Positions 11,600 to 23,344 of a DNA stretch of 64,000 nt are shown piece after piece. The stretch is taken from contig NC_088776.1 of NCBI RefSeq assembly GCF_954871325.1, positions 20,584,052 through 20,648,051 on the forward strand, written 5' to 3'. Source of the stretch: Gordionus sp. m RMFG-2023. Lineage: Eukaryota; Nematomorpha; Gordioida; Chordodea; Parachordodidae. Position numbers and translations under genes: made by a program. Position 1 is the first letter of the stretch. Each line of letters starts with the position of its first letter. The notes beneath the pieces are model-generated. The model was not told the DNA's origin, made no database searches, and was given only the letters and a program-made list of their open reading frames with translations.

Positions 11600-12300
11600 A
11601 AAGATATATAAAAAAATAATTAAAAATTTTTAAATTTATCTCTTAAAATTCTTGATTCAATTGTTGATGAATTGTTTTCTCTGTCTATGCCAATAAAGAA
11701 TGGTCTAGTGGTCAGATTTGACATTGTATCTTTTCATATAAAGAAAATATAAGGTACCAAAATGTTTGCGCATCTATTCCTTCATTGCTTATTATTATAT
11801 TATGTAGCAAATTATCTATTTATGTCTGTTAAGGCCAACAAAACTATTGTGAATCTATGTTTGTAACAAAAAAATTGAGATCTACTATTGAGAGGATATT
11901 TTATATAAATATGTTTCCCATCCAAGGCAACAATACAATTGGGGGACCCTGAATAGATCAGGAACTCTTGGGAAATCTAAGTAATTATATATTAAATTAT
12001 TAGAATATATAAATTTAATGTACTCTTCCCCAATCCTTTCTTGAAGGCTTTAGCATGTAAATATCTTTGACAGCATTCCAAATTGCTCTGCATACTGATT
12101 TAACTATGTATGCTACATAATTGTAAAAAGAACATACCAGCTATTAAATATCTTTTATGAAATATAGGATAATTAAGTGTAATAAACTTAGAGAATAATT
12201 GTCATATTTGAGATGTTTTTCCTACTTCTTTTATGCTTTGTCAATAAATATAATGCTAACATCTTTTCCTGATCCATACTAATAAACTCCATTTATTTAC
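11600..12300 (-). pseudogene. PIF/Harbinger DDE transposase remnant
   Basis: Minus-strand translation with frame changes. Around 11810-11950 one frame reads CIVALDGKHIYIKYPL, then SRSQFFCYKHRFTIVLLAL, closely following the family signature around the first catalytic Asp of Harbinger transposases (GA.DGKHI.I..P..S...FNYK..FSIVLLA). Further fragments extend to both sides. Stops and frameshifts make it non-functional. Location inside the 6941-12401 element with TAA duplications supports the call. Confidence 0.65.
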
Positions 12301-12404
12301 AAAATTATATATAATTTAAAAACGCCGCCTCAATTTTCAAAGCAAGCGTTACGTTTTTTTTATTAAAAAAAGTAACGTAAACGCTCAATTTGTGCGCACT
12401 ATAA

Positions 12405-12949
12405 GATAAGGTAATTAAAAAATAAAAATTTTGGAATAAGGGTTTCATAATTAATTTGTATACAAAATAATATTTTGTAATAAGAAGTCAGCCTTAACAA
12501 TTTGTATAGTATTAGTAATATTAGTTTCTGAGGATTTATATAAGTGTTTAAAATTGGAACTCATGAACATGATTATCTTTAAATAATATAAAATATAGAA
12601 TTAGTAAAACATTCACATCAAACATTTTATATATTATAAATTGAAAATAAATGTATGATTCGGGACATGTTTCGTATCTCTCAAAAAGTTTTTCAAAAGT
12701 TTTGCAAACTTTTGAGAATTTTTTTTAAAAATTTAGGACACAGCCTTAAGAAAGAACTCATAGCAAATAAAAATCATGCGAACTTAAATTTGATTAATTA
12801 ACAAAGATATCAATATTTTATCTCGGATCGATCTTCTTGATTATTGGAAGGTTAATTCTCAAATCCAACTTTTGCAAATCTTGCACAAAAGTCTTTCCTG
12901 CTACAGGTATTTTATCAAAATTAGTTTTCAGTATAGCTGGTGATATAAT
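12405..12949. other. AT-rich spacer with a repeat fragment
   Basis: No gene. A TTAGGACACAGCCTTAAG motif at about 12733 is one end of a dispersed repeat also seen near 13547, 16135 and 16350. Confidence 0.4.
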
Positions 12950-13161
12950 TAGTGTTGTCAAACGCCTAGATTTGAGTCGATTTTTAAAAAACGGCATAAA
13001 TATTTTAGCCGGAAAAATATAGCCAAAGCCGATTTCGCTAATAGATGTCCAAACCTTTGTGCCACCTATAGTCAAATCTTCAGGCTTGCGTGATATTTTT
13101 ATGGCTAAAATATTGAGTTAGCCGTTCCAATAGGCTCAAATTGAGCTACTTAACAACCTTA
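12950..13161. mobile_element. TAGTGTTGT-type MITE
   Basis: About 210 bp. Left end TAGTGTTGTCAAACGCC, right end inverse of TAAGGTTGTTAAGTAGC. Shares the interior CCTTTGTGCCA and CTTCAGGCTTGCGT with the MITE at 19896-20114. Ends resemble those of the hAT palindrome at 55.8-60.8 kb, so probably mobilised by that hAT family. Target duplication not preserved. Confidence 0.6.
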
Positions 13162-13570
13162 GACAGTCCTCATAAGAGATACTTATTATAAAATAAACTT
13201 GAGGCGCTTATCTTTATAATGATAAATATCCAATATAATTTAATTACTTTATATTAAATAATTTTATTATTTTATTAATTGTTTAATTTTATATTTTAAT
13301 AAGATATATAATTTGTTTTACAGAAAATTTTATATGAATATATATACTGTGCTAGTGCTACCATATAAATGTATACTAATTTGTATTAAGGGTAAAATAG
13401 ATAAGTTAAAATTCTGATCATGAAAAATAATAATATGCAACTATATATATAATTATTCTATAAATAAGACATTATTTACTATTATCTTATAAATAAAAAC
13501 CTTTCTACAAATTTGAGACATATTTTTCAATTTTAAAGCTTTGAAGCCGTGTCCTAAGTTGGCTTAATAC

Positions 13571-14332
13571 TAGGGATGTACCGATATTTTTTATCGGATC
13601 GGATTGGGCAGATATTTCATCCATTTAGAAATATCGGTTTCATAGGCCAATATTATAAAATTTTCCGATCCGATAAAAAATGTCGTTTTTAACAAAAATA
13701 AAATGTTATAATTTAAAAAAAAGTTATATCTAAAAAACCATTTTATTTTTATAAATTAAATCGAAATCCATTTTTATGTTTATTTTTTTAATAATAATAA
13801 ATTAATAAACATTTTGCCATATTGTTATTTTTTTGCGCATTCTGTTTAGTTTATAAAAGTGTACGATAATCTCTTCAGAATCTGCTTTTAGTGAAGCGGG
13901 TGATATTGAGAGTCCCCATCGCAGCAGGCTGACCTCTGATAAATTGGAAATTTTGGTATTTCTAAAAAGAAATCTTCGATATATTAATTTTAATATATTT
14001 GTTTTTTACTTATTATGTAAATAGATTAATGTTATTACTTATTATATAAATAAGTTATTTATCAATAAAAATATTTTATACACTTTTAGAATTGCAATTG
14101 AATTGAATATAAACTATACTATAACTGATCATTATAATATATTTAAAAGACATTATGTTACGGTATAGTTAAATTATAAATGTTATACTAATAAAAAATA
14201 TGTTAAAAATTAAAACCATTGGTATCTTTACAGTATACAAAATTAGATAATATCGGATCGGTAATCGGCCGATATCAATTTAATATCTGGAATATCGGAT
14301 CGGCCTCCAAAAAGTGGTAACGGTACACCCAA
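13571..14332. mobile_element. hAT-like MITE with ATCGGATCGG subterminal repeats
   Basis: Left end TAGGGATGTACCGATAT, right end inverse of TTGGGTGTACCG. Flanks CTTAATAC (13563-13570) and CGTAACAC (14333-14340) match at 6 of 8 positions, as an old hAT duplication would. ATATCGGATCGG repeats occur in both orientations inside. Confidence 0.55.
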
Positions 14333-14435
14333 CGTAACACTGAATAGCCAAAAAAGCAAAAGAAATTTTTTTTAAAAAAAGACGAAAAAAACAACCAAAA
14401 AAAGGAAAATAAAATCCGAAAAATAATGCCACCAC

Positions 14436-16050
14436 TAGTGCTGTAAAGTAACGTTAAAAAGTAACTTCGTCACCAATGGCGTTACCGTTTTTAAAGAAAA
14501 TGAATGCCATTTTTTACTTCCTAATAGAGGTAACGAGTAACGGTAACGCGTTTTTTGAGTAACAGTAACGGGAAACTCGTTACTCAAATTTTTCTTAAAA
14601 ATATTTAAAAAAAGCATATTGTATTATAAAATTACTTTTATTTATTTTTTAAATTTTATAAATAATTTAAGCCGAGTTTTTAATTCATATCAACCACCAA
14701 ATTCCTTCTTTTTTATTTTAAATATTCAGTTAAAATTGTTAATTTAACTAAAATTGAAATCAATGTATGTAAATTAATATTATAATTTATTTTATAAAGA
14801 ATATTTTGCTAATTTTACATTTTCTTCAGATGGAAATGAGTAGCCTGCCTTGGTTTTAATATGAAACATTTTTTTTACACCAATGAAAACTAAGGGTACA
14901 AAGTTTACATTATGTAAGTGTAAATTGTGTCCCAACTCAAATATTTTAAATCATTTGTGGAATAAACATGATTTAGCCATTTCCAAGGAAAAAATGGGAT
15001 ATTTGATTAAACTGATTATAACAAAATGGAACTCCTTTTATAACTCCGTGAAATTAATATAGTTTTATTAAGGTGAATGGTCACACATTTGACGAATCTT
15101 ATAATAAATAAATTACGGATTTTATGGCTATATATAATTTTATAGGTTATGGAACCTGTTCCTACGGCTCTTTTGATTTTAGAGGGAGAAGAAATAATGC
15201 ATTTGGGAAATCTCACTCTCATGATAACTATTTTAATAATAATAAAAATGACTTTAAATAATTTCATTTTGTAAGCCACTATTAATGCAATTCTGAAAGA
15301 CAAAGATGTGTACAGTTGAAGTTATTGTTCAAAATTTATATTTTGATAATATTTTATTTCAATCGCATATATATTATCAGCAATATTCACTAGATATTTA
15401 ATCAGATTAACCCTCGTAAAACTAGATGTCAGAGTATCCAGAATTATACAAGTTGGTGAAAATTGTTCTAGGTGTCCCAGCAACTCAAACACATTATATA
15501 TATTATATTAAACTTAATTACTAGGTTAACGTTGACTGATCATTCTTATCATTAAAATTTATATTGTCGGACCTACATGGAAATTTTAATGATATTTTAA
15601 AAGATATTATGATAATTCGCCTAAATAAAATTTTTAAATAGAAATATAATGTTTGTTTATAAATTGTATTGTAGTATTATATTATATATAATATATTTAG
15701 TAATATATTATAATGATGAAAATTATTTTTATGTCAATACTAATTAAAATAATTTTAAATGTTTCTGTTATTTTAACTAATTTTAATAAGTCATTATTTT
15801 TCTGGTCTCCGAACCCTAACCCAACCGAACCGGGTTCAGAGATTTTTCACTGAACCCAAACCCATTTTTTTAGGAGAGTACACATCCCTGATATTATATA
15901 CATAGGAAAAAAAATTTTTTTTTGTATATTTATTTTTTAAGTAACGAGTAACCCAACCCGTTAATGAATAGCCAGTAACGCGCGTTTTTTTTCATAAGGT
16001 AACAAGTAACGGTAACGCGCTTCTTTTTTGGAGTAGCGTTTACAGCACTA
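14436..16050. mobile_element. hAT-like element with TAGTGCTGTAAA ends
   Basis: Ends TAGTGCTGTAAAGTAACG and the inverse of TAGTGCTGTAAACGCTAC. Subterminal AACGAGTAACGGTAACGCG repeats on both sides. The 1.6 kb interior has no convincing coding frame. The flanking 8-mers do not match. It interrupts a duplicated repeat unit (compare 14345-14435 with 16140-16255), which supports insertion into an older repeat. Confidence 0.55.
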
Positions 16051-17820
16051 CTAAACAAACAAGATAGGGTGTCCTGGTTCATAACTTATTAGCCTATACT
16101 AAAAAGCAATTAAGTATCCAAAATGAGCCGACCTAAGACACAGCCAAAAAAGCAAAAGAAAAAATTTTGTAAAAAAAAAAGAAAAAAAACAACCAAAATA
16201 TAAGAAAAAACAACCAAAAAAACGAGAATAAAATATGAAAAATAGCAATGCCACCAAATACTTAAAATAAACCAAAATAAGGTGTCCTCAAATACTTTTT
16301 AGCCTATACTAAAAAGCAATAAAGTATCCAAATTAAGCTGACCTAGGACACGGCCTGAGACTTTTTTTATTGATTAAAACACTTTATAAAAAATTTGTAT
16401 ACAGATTTTTATTATTCCATTATCCTGTATTATATGAAATGCCAAAAGAATCAATGTAAATATCGGTAACGGTGCAGTTTGAAATAAATACCTTATAGGT
16501 GAAAAAATTGTGGATCGGTGCATCCCTAGTCCGGATAGTTCTTTAATTCGTGTCCATTATGTATTTTCTCATGTTTTGTCATATAATATTCTTAGTTTAG
16601 CCTTTTGTGTGGCATTGATACTATTGGTATATCCGTGAGTTTTTCATTCCTAAATATTCCAAGTTCATGGAATATTTTTATTACAAACAAAATGGTTCCT
16701 TGAGCTGAAATAAGTTTAGAAAAGTCGAGTTCAAAATCTGGTAGACAAAAATAATCTTTTTTCGGCTTTGTTCAAAACATTAAAATTTTATTCGAAACCT
16801 TTATAGACATTAAATAAAGACTCGTTATGTAAAAACGAAATATCGCGATATCACTCAAGCTACTCCTAATTTATCGCTAAACTATAGCATAGCTGCATAA
16901 TTTAATATTGTGCACTTTATAATTAGGCATGACTTCAGGCGACATAGCGTTATTTCGTGGTTACTACAAAATAAAAATATGGGCAAAACTGAAAAATTTT
17001 GAAAACTTTATTGTTAAATTTCCATAGAAAATAATTATTAATATATAATTAAATTATAACAATTATTATATAAAAATGTAAATACTATTTGAAATAATTT
17101 GAGAATTCCTTGAACACTACGCAAATATCGAACGCTCATAATTTGGACAATACGAATTGGATTTTTTTTTATTTAAAACTATTATTTGCTGGACGATGTG
17201 ATGAGAAAAGATATAAGAAAATCTTTAAATAAATATTTATAACATTTTGCTTTTTTTTTATTACAAAAAATAATTTGTTTTTTTAGTTTGTGCAGGCTTG
17301 CTGATATGATTGTGAAAAAGATATTGTTGTTTTGATATTTTTTTTATTGCAAATGAAAAAAAAAATACAAAAATAAAATTAAAAAATAACTATTAAAAAC
17401 ACATTAAAAGTTAAAAATATAATACATAATCATTTTTATAAATAAGGAGAAATATAAAAGTAAATAAAAAAAAATAAATGGAATATGCGTGTTGTTATTA
17501 AAATTTTAATATCTCTTTAAATTTAATAATGTTCTATAAAGCAAACAATCAAAATTAATTTATCGTGAAATGAAGTATTGTAGAAGAATTTGTAAATATA
17601 TTATCATTATGTTGTATAAAAAAATAATGATAATTTAATCTTTTTTATAAAAAAATTCATTGGTAATGAACAAATGGTATGTGAAAAGTTCCGATGGAAT
17701 CGTGAAACTATTGAATATAGTAAAAAAAAAACGATTATATTTTACTAAAATTTAATCATTTCTTTATTTTAAATAAACAACTGTCGCTATAACTTTCTTA
17801 TTTAGTTCCTAGTCAAATAT
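16051..17820. other. Repeat remnants and AT-rich spacer
   Basis: 16090-16350 holds two copies of an A-rich repeat (TAGCCTATACTAAAAAGCAA occurs twice). 16450-16527 is a solo MITE end terminating GATCGGTGCATCCCTAG. 16.6-17.8 kb is low-complexity AT with no gene seen. Confidence 0.45.
17763..17768 (-). promoter_or_regulatory. Poly(A) signal AATAAA
   Basis: AATAAA on the minus strand about 52 nt after the stop codon of the two-exon gene at 17821-18331. The motif is common in AT-rich DNA, so support is positional. Confidence 0.4.
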
Positions 17821-18053
17821 TTAATATGGAATAGATCCTAAGTACAATCTTGAGCTTAAATAATAATCATCGGGCTTGGATTTAAATGCTAAATAGAAAA
17901 AGATTTCGCATCTTAGCCATACTTTGCCTTTGCCAGCCAATTGTTCATCTGCTAAGAGATTGCTGAATACGACTAGGGAATGATTCCCTCCATTCATTTC
18001 CTTCAAGTCTATGATAGTATCCATAGAGGAATAGAATCTAAGGATGAATCGCC
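17821..18053 (-). CDS. Unknown two-exon gene, exon 2 (terminal)
   Basis: Acceptor AAG at 18056-18054; the first two bases complete a Gly codon; 76 codons then TAA. The frame is open only from an upstream TAA lying across the acceptor, consistent with an exon boundary there. Confidence 0.5.
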
Positions 18054-18331
18054 CTTAATAGACGTTTGGTTAAAAATTATAGGAGTGAAAAAGAAATTTT
18101 TTTGTTAGTTGCTAATCGATCGGTTGGGGATATGAACCCTGAGATCATGAGTTGCTAATTAATCTAGATGACAAAAAGGATGATAGATATGGCTATGAGA
18201 TTAAGTAAGAAAAAGTTAAACCTACCTGATTTCTTGGTAACTGAATAAGCGAACAATTGAAAAGTGTCAATTTTATGCTTAATATTTTTGCCAGGAATAT
18301 TTTGAACGTCAAATTTTGGATATGAAATCAT
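17821..18331 (-). CDS. Two-exon gene, 112-residue protein of unknown function
   Basis: Exon 1 is 18331-18226, starting ACAAACAATGATT, with 35 codons plus one base and ending TCAG before donor GTAGGT. Exon 2 is 18053-17821, after acceptor TATTAAG, beginning with the two bases that complete the split Gly codon, and running 76 codons to TAA. The intron is 172 nt. The phases fit exactly and exon 2 is GC-richer than its flanks, which argues for a real gene. The protein begins MISYPKFDVQNIPGKNIKHK and continues with segments SLVVFSNLLADEQLAGKGKV and WLRCEIFFYLAF. There is no signal peptide, clear transmembrane helix or motif I recognise. An AATAAA follows the stop at 52 nt. Further 5' exons or an alternative donor in exon 2 cannot be ruled out. 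Confidence 0.5.
18226..18331 (-). CDS. Unknown two-exon gene, exon 1
   Basis: Start codon at 18331-18329, 35 codons plus G; donor G|GTAGGT at 18226/18225, a near-consensus site. Confidence 0.5.
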
Positions 18332-19460
18332 TGTTTGTAAAAAAGGGTGATGGAAATATTTGTAAGATTACATATAACAAATAAACGCTGATGTGCCGTT
18401 AAGTGGTATAGAATTTTAATAATGAAAAACTTTTGAAAATATCCAAGCACTTTTCTATGCATAGTGGGTAAAAAGTGTAAAATATCTGAAGGAATTTTGC
18501 ATTTATCCTAATGGAAGGTCAAAGTAAAGCGGTCTGACAAACCGTAATAAGTATGGCCAAGGGGTTTAGCCACCAAAACTTTCACTAAATTTATATAGAT
18601 GCGCCTTAAAATTTTGGCCATGACTATAATAGTCTTTAATATAGATCTAATATAATCTTATTAAAGTTGGGAACCTGAACTGGTTTGGTAATATTTTTTT
18701 TAAAGTACTTCCAGTCCCAAAAAAATGTAAATAATATATAAGAACAATATACAGAGTATATATATAATAATTATGCTCACTTTCTTTTGTTAGAGGCTTG
18801 GGTTCCTATATATCTTACTTATTCATGTATCTATAAAAATTTAAAGAGGGATTTCGGCTTTGGTTTATGTTCTAAGATTTATCACTGTTCTGTTAGTTCT
18901 GGTTTCTTGTTCAAACTCTGATTCCTATGTATTTACTAATTACAATTTTATGTTTACTCATTAATTCTGTCTCTTCTTTTTTTAAGCTTAAAATAAAATA
19001 CTGCGTCCAACGAAAATGTTTAAAATTTTATAATACTTAAAATAATATCCTATAAATTTTTTTTTAAAAAAACCATGAGAAAAATTTACATATTTAATTT
19101 TGTTTTATTAGCCATAATTACACTAAACAAATTAAACTTGTCCCATAACATTTTGTTTTGCCAAAATCAAGCAGAAAATTAGTCTAACACCACCTTAGCC
19201 CACATCCTGATTCCATATTTGTTTTAGTAATACAAATGATTTAAGTACTTAAATTGGAAAAATACAGGAAATTTTTTTTCAATTAAAAGTTTCAGACCAG
19301 GTAAAAGTAAATTTAAAAATTGGACTGTCCGGACTTACAGATTCAACAAAAAAGACCAAATTTTTTTTAGGGCTTAACTTAGGCCTCTAAAAATATTCGA
19401 TATTTCAAATAAGTTGGCAGTTAATATTTAAATATTAAAATGTATTTATCATATTTACAG
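18332..19460. other. Spacer between divergent genes
   Basis: AT-rich, about 1.1 kb, between the minus-strand unknown gene and the plus-strand MARVEL-like exons. It should contain the promoter of the former and probably the first exon of the latter, but no first MARVEL exon could be identified. Confidence 0.35.
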
Positions 19461-19631
19461 ATTTTTGGCTTGCTCTGTATATTATGTTTGACGGTGACAA
19501 AAGCTGAAAGGGACTGGACAGAAGGCTTTCTTCTTATTATGGCGATAATATGTTTAATATTGACTATATTACTTTTATTCGTGTGGCTCTTTGGACTCTA
19601 CAATACCTTCATTTTACCGTGGAATAAAATA
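19461..19631 (+). CDS. MARVEL-like exon A
   Basis: 171 nt, 57 codons, phase 0/0. Same length and phase as the minus-strand exon at 5043-5213; shared ITILLLFV/LTILLLFV core and PW(N/K)(K/S)I end. Confidence 0.55.
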
Positions 19632-20434
19632 GTTAGAACTTTAATCAAATTATTAGTCAATGGCTAACTAGCTTTAGTTATTTAGTGTAAAGTTTCAAAA
19701 AAAATTTTATTTAGGCATGCTCAAAAAACCTTTCTATCAAATATCAAATATATTAGGCTTACTCAAATTATTTATAATTAGTAGAACATGTTGAGTTTTA
19801 CTATCACCCTCCCTAGCACTGCTACTGCCATTAAAGAATCGATTTAAATTAAATATTATATTAATCATCTTAGCCAAATATAATTAAGCTTTAATTAGTG
19901 TTGTTAAACGACTCGTTTTGAGCCGATCTTTAAATACAGCTAACTCAATATCTTAGACAAAAAATATTGCCTAAGCCTCGAGATTTCGTAAATTGATGTC
20001 TAGACCTTTGTGCCATTTATGAGCAAATTTTCAGGCTTGCGTAATATTTTCTGGATAAAATATTGGGCTAGCCGTTTTTAAAAATCGGCTCTAATCGAGC
20101 CGTTTAACAATTGAATATATAATATGAAAATATAATCTATAAAAGGATAAATTAATAAGACAATTGAAATCAATCTCAATTATAATATAATTAATATTTT
20201 ATAAGTGAATATTTCTAAATATATTCGATAGAATAGATTATAATGTTTGAACAAACGTAAATAATTATATTCATAATAAACTTTGTTATTTTTTTAAATC
20301 ATTAAACACAGGAATTAACATGCCATATTTGCGCCGCTATAGGTTATGCCATGGGCTCTACGTTTGTTTTGGTTAATGAATCTAATATAACTGGATACAT
20401 TTTCGCCTCTGTAATATTTACCTTTAAATTTTGA
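19461..20434 (+). CDS. MARVEL-like membrane protein (two consecutive exons, partial)
   Basis: Two plus-strand exons in matching phase. Exon A (19461-19631, acceptor ATATTTACAG, donor GTTAGA) gives IFGLLCILCLTV, a short loop KAERDWTEG, a long hydrophobic segment IMAIICLILTILLLFVWLF and the tail LPWNKI. Exon B (from 20312, acceptor AAACACAG, phase 0) begins ELTCHICAAIGYAMGSTFVL, then ESNITGYIFAS, ending at TGA 20434 or splicing at GTAATA after YIFAS. Order and spacing fit TM1-TM2, the Trp-Pro loop, TM3 and TM4 of a MARVEL four-helix domain. The N-terminal exon is missing, and the C-terminal half is short for the family. A MITE (19896-20114) lies in the intron. Family assignment is by pattern, not by a search. 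Confidence 0.5.
19896..20114. mobile_element. TAGTGTTGT-type MITE in MARVEL-like intron
   Basis: About 219 bp, ends TAGTGTTGTTAAACGACTCG and the inverse of TCAATTGTTAAACGGCTCG. Interior shared with 12950-13161 (CCTTTGTGCCA, TCAGGCTTGCG). No matching target duplication. Confidence 0.65.
20312..20434 (+). CDS. MARVEL-like exon B
   Basis: Acceptor AG at 20310-20311. 40 codons to TGA; hydrophobic with a short NESNITG loop containing potential N-glycosylation sites. A possible donor GTAATA at 20411 would shorten it by 8 codons. Confidence 0.45.
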   Translation, partial: ELTCHICAAIGYAMGSTFVLVNESNITGYIFASVIFTFKF

Positions 20435-20929
20435 GTCATTTTAATTTGTATAACCTCTACCAGCAATATTGCTAGTCGAGCTCTTCGAAAAGATTTTTTT
20501 TTATAAAGGCGTGCTCAAATTTTTTTTGGTCCATATACATTAAACGTGCTCACATTACATTAGAATAAGAGTTATATTGTAAAGTTAATTGTAAAATAAC
20601 TTACTTTAACTACATGTTGAAGTTTCTTACAAGTACATTTTTGGGAATAAACATAAGCAAATGCACCTATATCACTACAAAGATATAATGTAGTGTTTAT
20701 TTGGAGGAAACAATTGAAAGCCATTGTTACTTTTACCTAAACATAATGAGTTAGTTATTTTTATTTTAAACGGTAACTAGTTAGTTAAACAAAACTAATC
20801 TAGAACTGATGACCGATCCTCCCTAACAACATGTAAAATTATACAATAATTTATTTATTAAATATGTTTTTTGCATGTTTTCAATATATTAGAAATTTAC
20901 GTTTTCTTTATCATAATTAGTGATCTACA
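20435..20929. other. AT-rich spacer
   Basis: Downstream of the MARVEL-like exons; no further exon or repeat end recognised. Confidence 0.4.
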
Positions 20930-21345
20930 TTGGGCCCAATTTTTCAAGCCTGGCCCGGCCCAAAATTTTTTAGAAAATTTGTCCTGCCCGACCAGATCCC
21001 GAACAGAATTTTTTATTATTTGTCCTGAAAAGCCCAACCCGAAATAAAAATAATGTGTCCGCCTGGCCCGAATTTATTTAAATCTAGAAAATTTTAATAT
21101 TTTTTTGATTGTAATAAAATATTCTACAAATAATATTAGCGCCTAAGAATTTTAAAAATATATCAATTTATTTGACAAAATGTAATGATATCATATATCA
21201 TATATAAACATTTAAGCCCAACCAGATGGCCAGAAATTTTAAAGAAAAAATATTAGGCACGACCCAGCCCGAACCGAAATTATTTTTTAAAAATAGACGC
21301 CAGGCTCGGGCCAGGCTTTGATTTGCAAATCTCTAATCAGAATAT
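20930..21345. mobile_element. GC-block MITE
   Basis: Ends approximately TAGTGATCTACATTGGGCCC and the inverse of TGATTAGAGATTTGCAAATC. Interior alternates GGCCCGG/CCGACC-type blocks with AT runs, like the MITEs in the hAT copies and at 29.7, 31.4 and 32.5 kb. Confidence 0.5.
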
Positions 21346-23340
21346 TTTTAATGCCTTCAAAAAGTTTTATGATAAAAAGTTGTTTAATTATTAGGTATTT
21401 GGATTGATAAACACAAGCATATATGGAATAGGTGCCTATCTCAGTGCGAAATATTAATGAGGCATTTAAATGAAATGGAATGCTTTATACTTGAATTGTT
21501 ACATTATATGTTTGTGAGATTATAATAAAAATTAATAAATTCTTTTTTTATGCCATATATAATTATTTTAAATTAAAATATAGTGGTAATGTTTTTTCTA
21601 ATTATTTTTTTTAATATTATTTATTATCCAATACCATGAAGAAGAATATTTTTTTAAAAAAATCCTTGGTATAAATAAAATAATAGATTCCGTAATAAAT
21701 GAATATTTGCAGTCCTTTTAGGAATTTCTATTTATATGAATTAAAATTAGTTTGAAACCGACTAATCTTATATAAATTTTAAAAGCGAACCTCAACCATG
21801 ATATTAAAAAATAATTTGACTTTAATTTCGCTTTCTTCTTAAAATAAGTTACAATAACATTGCGAGAAATAGTGCTTATAAGAGATAGAATTTCTACGAG
21901 CCAACCTTGTTCGTGGAATTTTCAAACAACAAATTGGAGGAAGATTGTAATTTAAAATCATTCTATTATCTAATCTTCAACTAAAATAAAATCTACTCAC
22001 TGGCATCTTTAGCTTTTTGAAAGTGAACTATTTAATCGCTTAGAATTAAAATTAAAATGCTCAGGAAAAAAAAATCCCTAAACGCTCAGAATAAATATTG
22101 AATGTTCATATTACTTCTTAATGCTCAAATAAAAAAAATCATTTGCCCAGAAAAATTAAAATATAAAACTGAAACGCTCAAGTTAAAAAAATGAATAGTT
22201 CAGAGACCTAATAACTTTTCTAAGCATGATTGATTTCAAAAATTTGTACATGATGATATTATTCAAAAATTACTGATTACAGAGACCTATATTCATTGGG
22301 TAGGTGAAATTGAGAAAAAATATTAGGAATGATGATAAATCCCATCAAACGAGATTTGTTTTTTATATTTTTTTCAGAAAATATTTAATTCTGTAAATTT
22401 ATCATTATATATGAAAGAAAATTGCTGTTTTCGTTTATCGCCTGCGGCCTAGTCGGCTATGAGCTTGATCATCCTTCGTTTAAATCTGAATTAGAATCCA
22501 GCAAGAACCAGATTTTTTCTGAAGCCAACTAAGTAATGTCGGAGGTGATTTTGCCTTTAAATATTTTTAAATGGTTCATATTACATTTTGATAAAATTTT
22601 GTCGTTGTTTAGCAAATGGTTTGACAGAATTTATCACAGGTCAAAAACGAAACATTATATTCCGAAATTATAACTCGTCTTCTTTGAAATACAAGAATTT
22701 TTTTACTAAAATAATCTTCAATTCAGATTTATTTAAATTTATCAAAGTGCCAACATTTTTAAAAAAACCAAATCCATTAACCTAAGAAATAATATAAAAA
22801 ACGATTTGAACAATTTGGAAACTTGCATTTCAAGACAACACAAAATCTTTTTCATATAAAGGCTATAATTACTAATGCTTTAAAATAACGCAAACGCCAT
22901 AATTCTATAATATATAAAATTAAAACCTTATAAATTTGGTCAATTAAAATATAAAAATAATGGTCCATTTATCAAACTACTCATGGGTAGGTAGTATTAT
23001 ACTTAAATTAATTAAATAAATGCAACTAACTCAAAAATCTATAAATTGGTTATTTAGATATTTTGCATACTAAAATGGAGAAAATAGGAATTCTCTAATA
23101 CTATATAAAGCAGTTAAAAGATTGTGGATCAGCTTAAATAAGAGTGAAAAAATTAATGCATGCTTCTTATGGATATTAAACAAATATTTTGATCATTTAA
23201 TAATTATAAATAACGACGCAGGTATGGTAAAATATGTAATGCACCACAGGAAAAGAAAGTAAAAAAATTTTAAATTATTTATTTTATTTTGGTTCAAACT
23301 TGGTTTAACATTTATAAAGATTTTTTTTTACTCCTCTAAG
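21346..23340. other. AT-rich spacer, no supported gene
   Basis: No convincing exon. Small ORFs such as 22588-22785 have no domain or splice support. A GC-richer patch at 22435-22550 shows no open frame of note. Confidence 0.4.
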
Positions 23341-23344
23341 AAAT

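Larger units (their letters stand above)
6941..12401 (-). mobile_element. PIF/Harbinger element with two nested hAT insertions
   Basis: Perfect inverted ends at least 20 bp long: TAGTGCGCACAAATTGAGCG at 6941 and its complement ending at 12401. TAA lies immediately outside each end (6938-6940, 12402-12404), the 3-bp TAA/TWA duplication typical of PIF/Harbinger. Removing the two hAT insertions (7210-9041 and 9833-11564) leaves about 1.9 kb. What remains includes a plus-strand accessory-like ORF (from 9053) and a broken minus-strand DDE transposase (about 11.6-12.3 kb), the divergent two-gene layout known for this superfamily. Dead, since both frames are interrupted. Confidence 0.8.

Noticed and set aside
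15016-15303. 95-codon minus-strand frame
   Set aside because: Lies inside the 14436-16050 hAT-like element and shows no recognisable transposase motif.
13571-16527. A single 3-kb element from the CTAGGGATGTACC end at 13571 to the GCATCCCTAG end at 16527
   Set aside because: The left end pairs better with 14332 (6 of 8 target duplication), and a separate element with its own ends lies at 14436-16050; 16527 is treated as a solo end.
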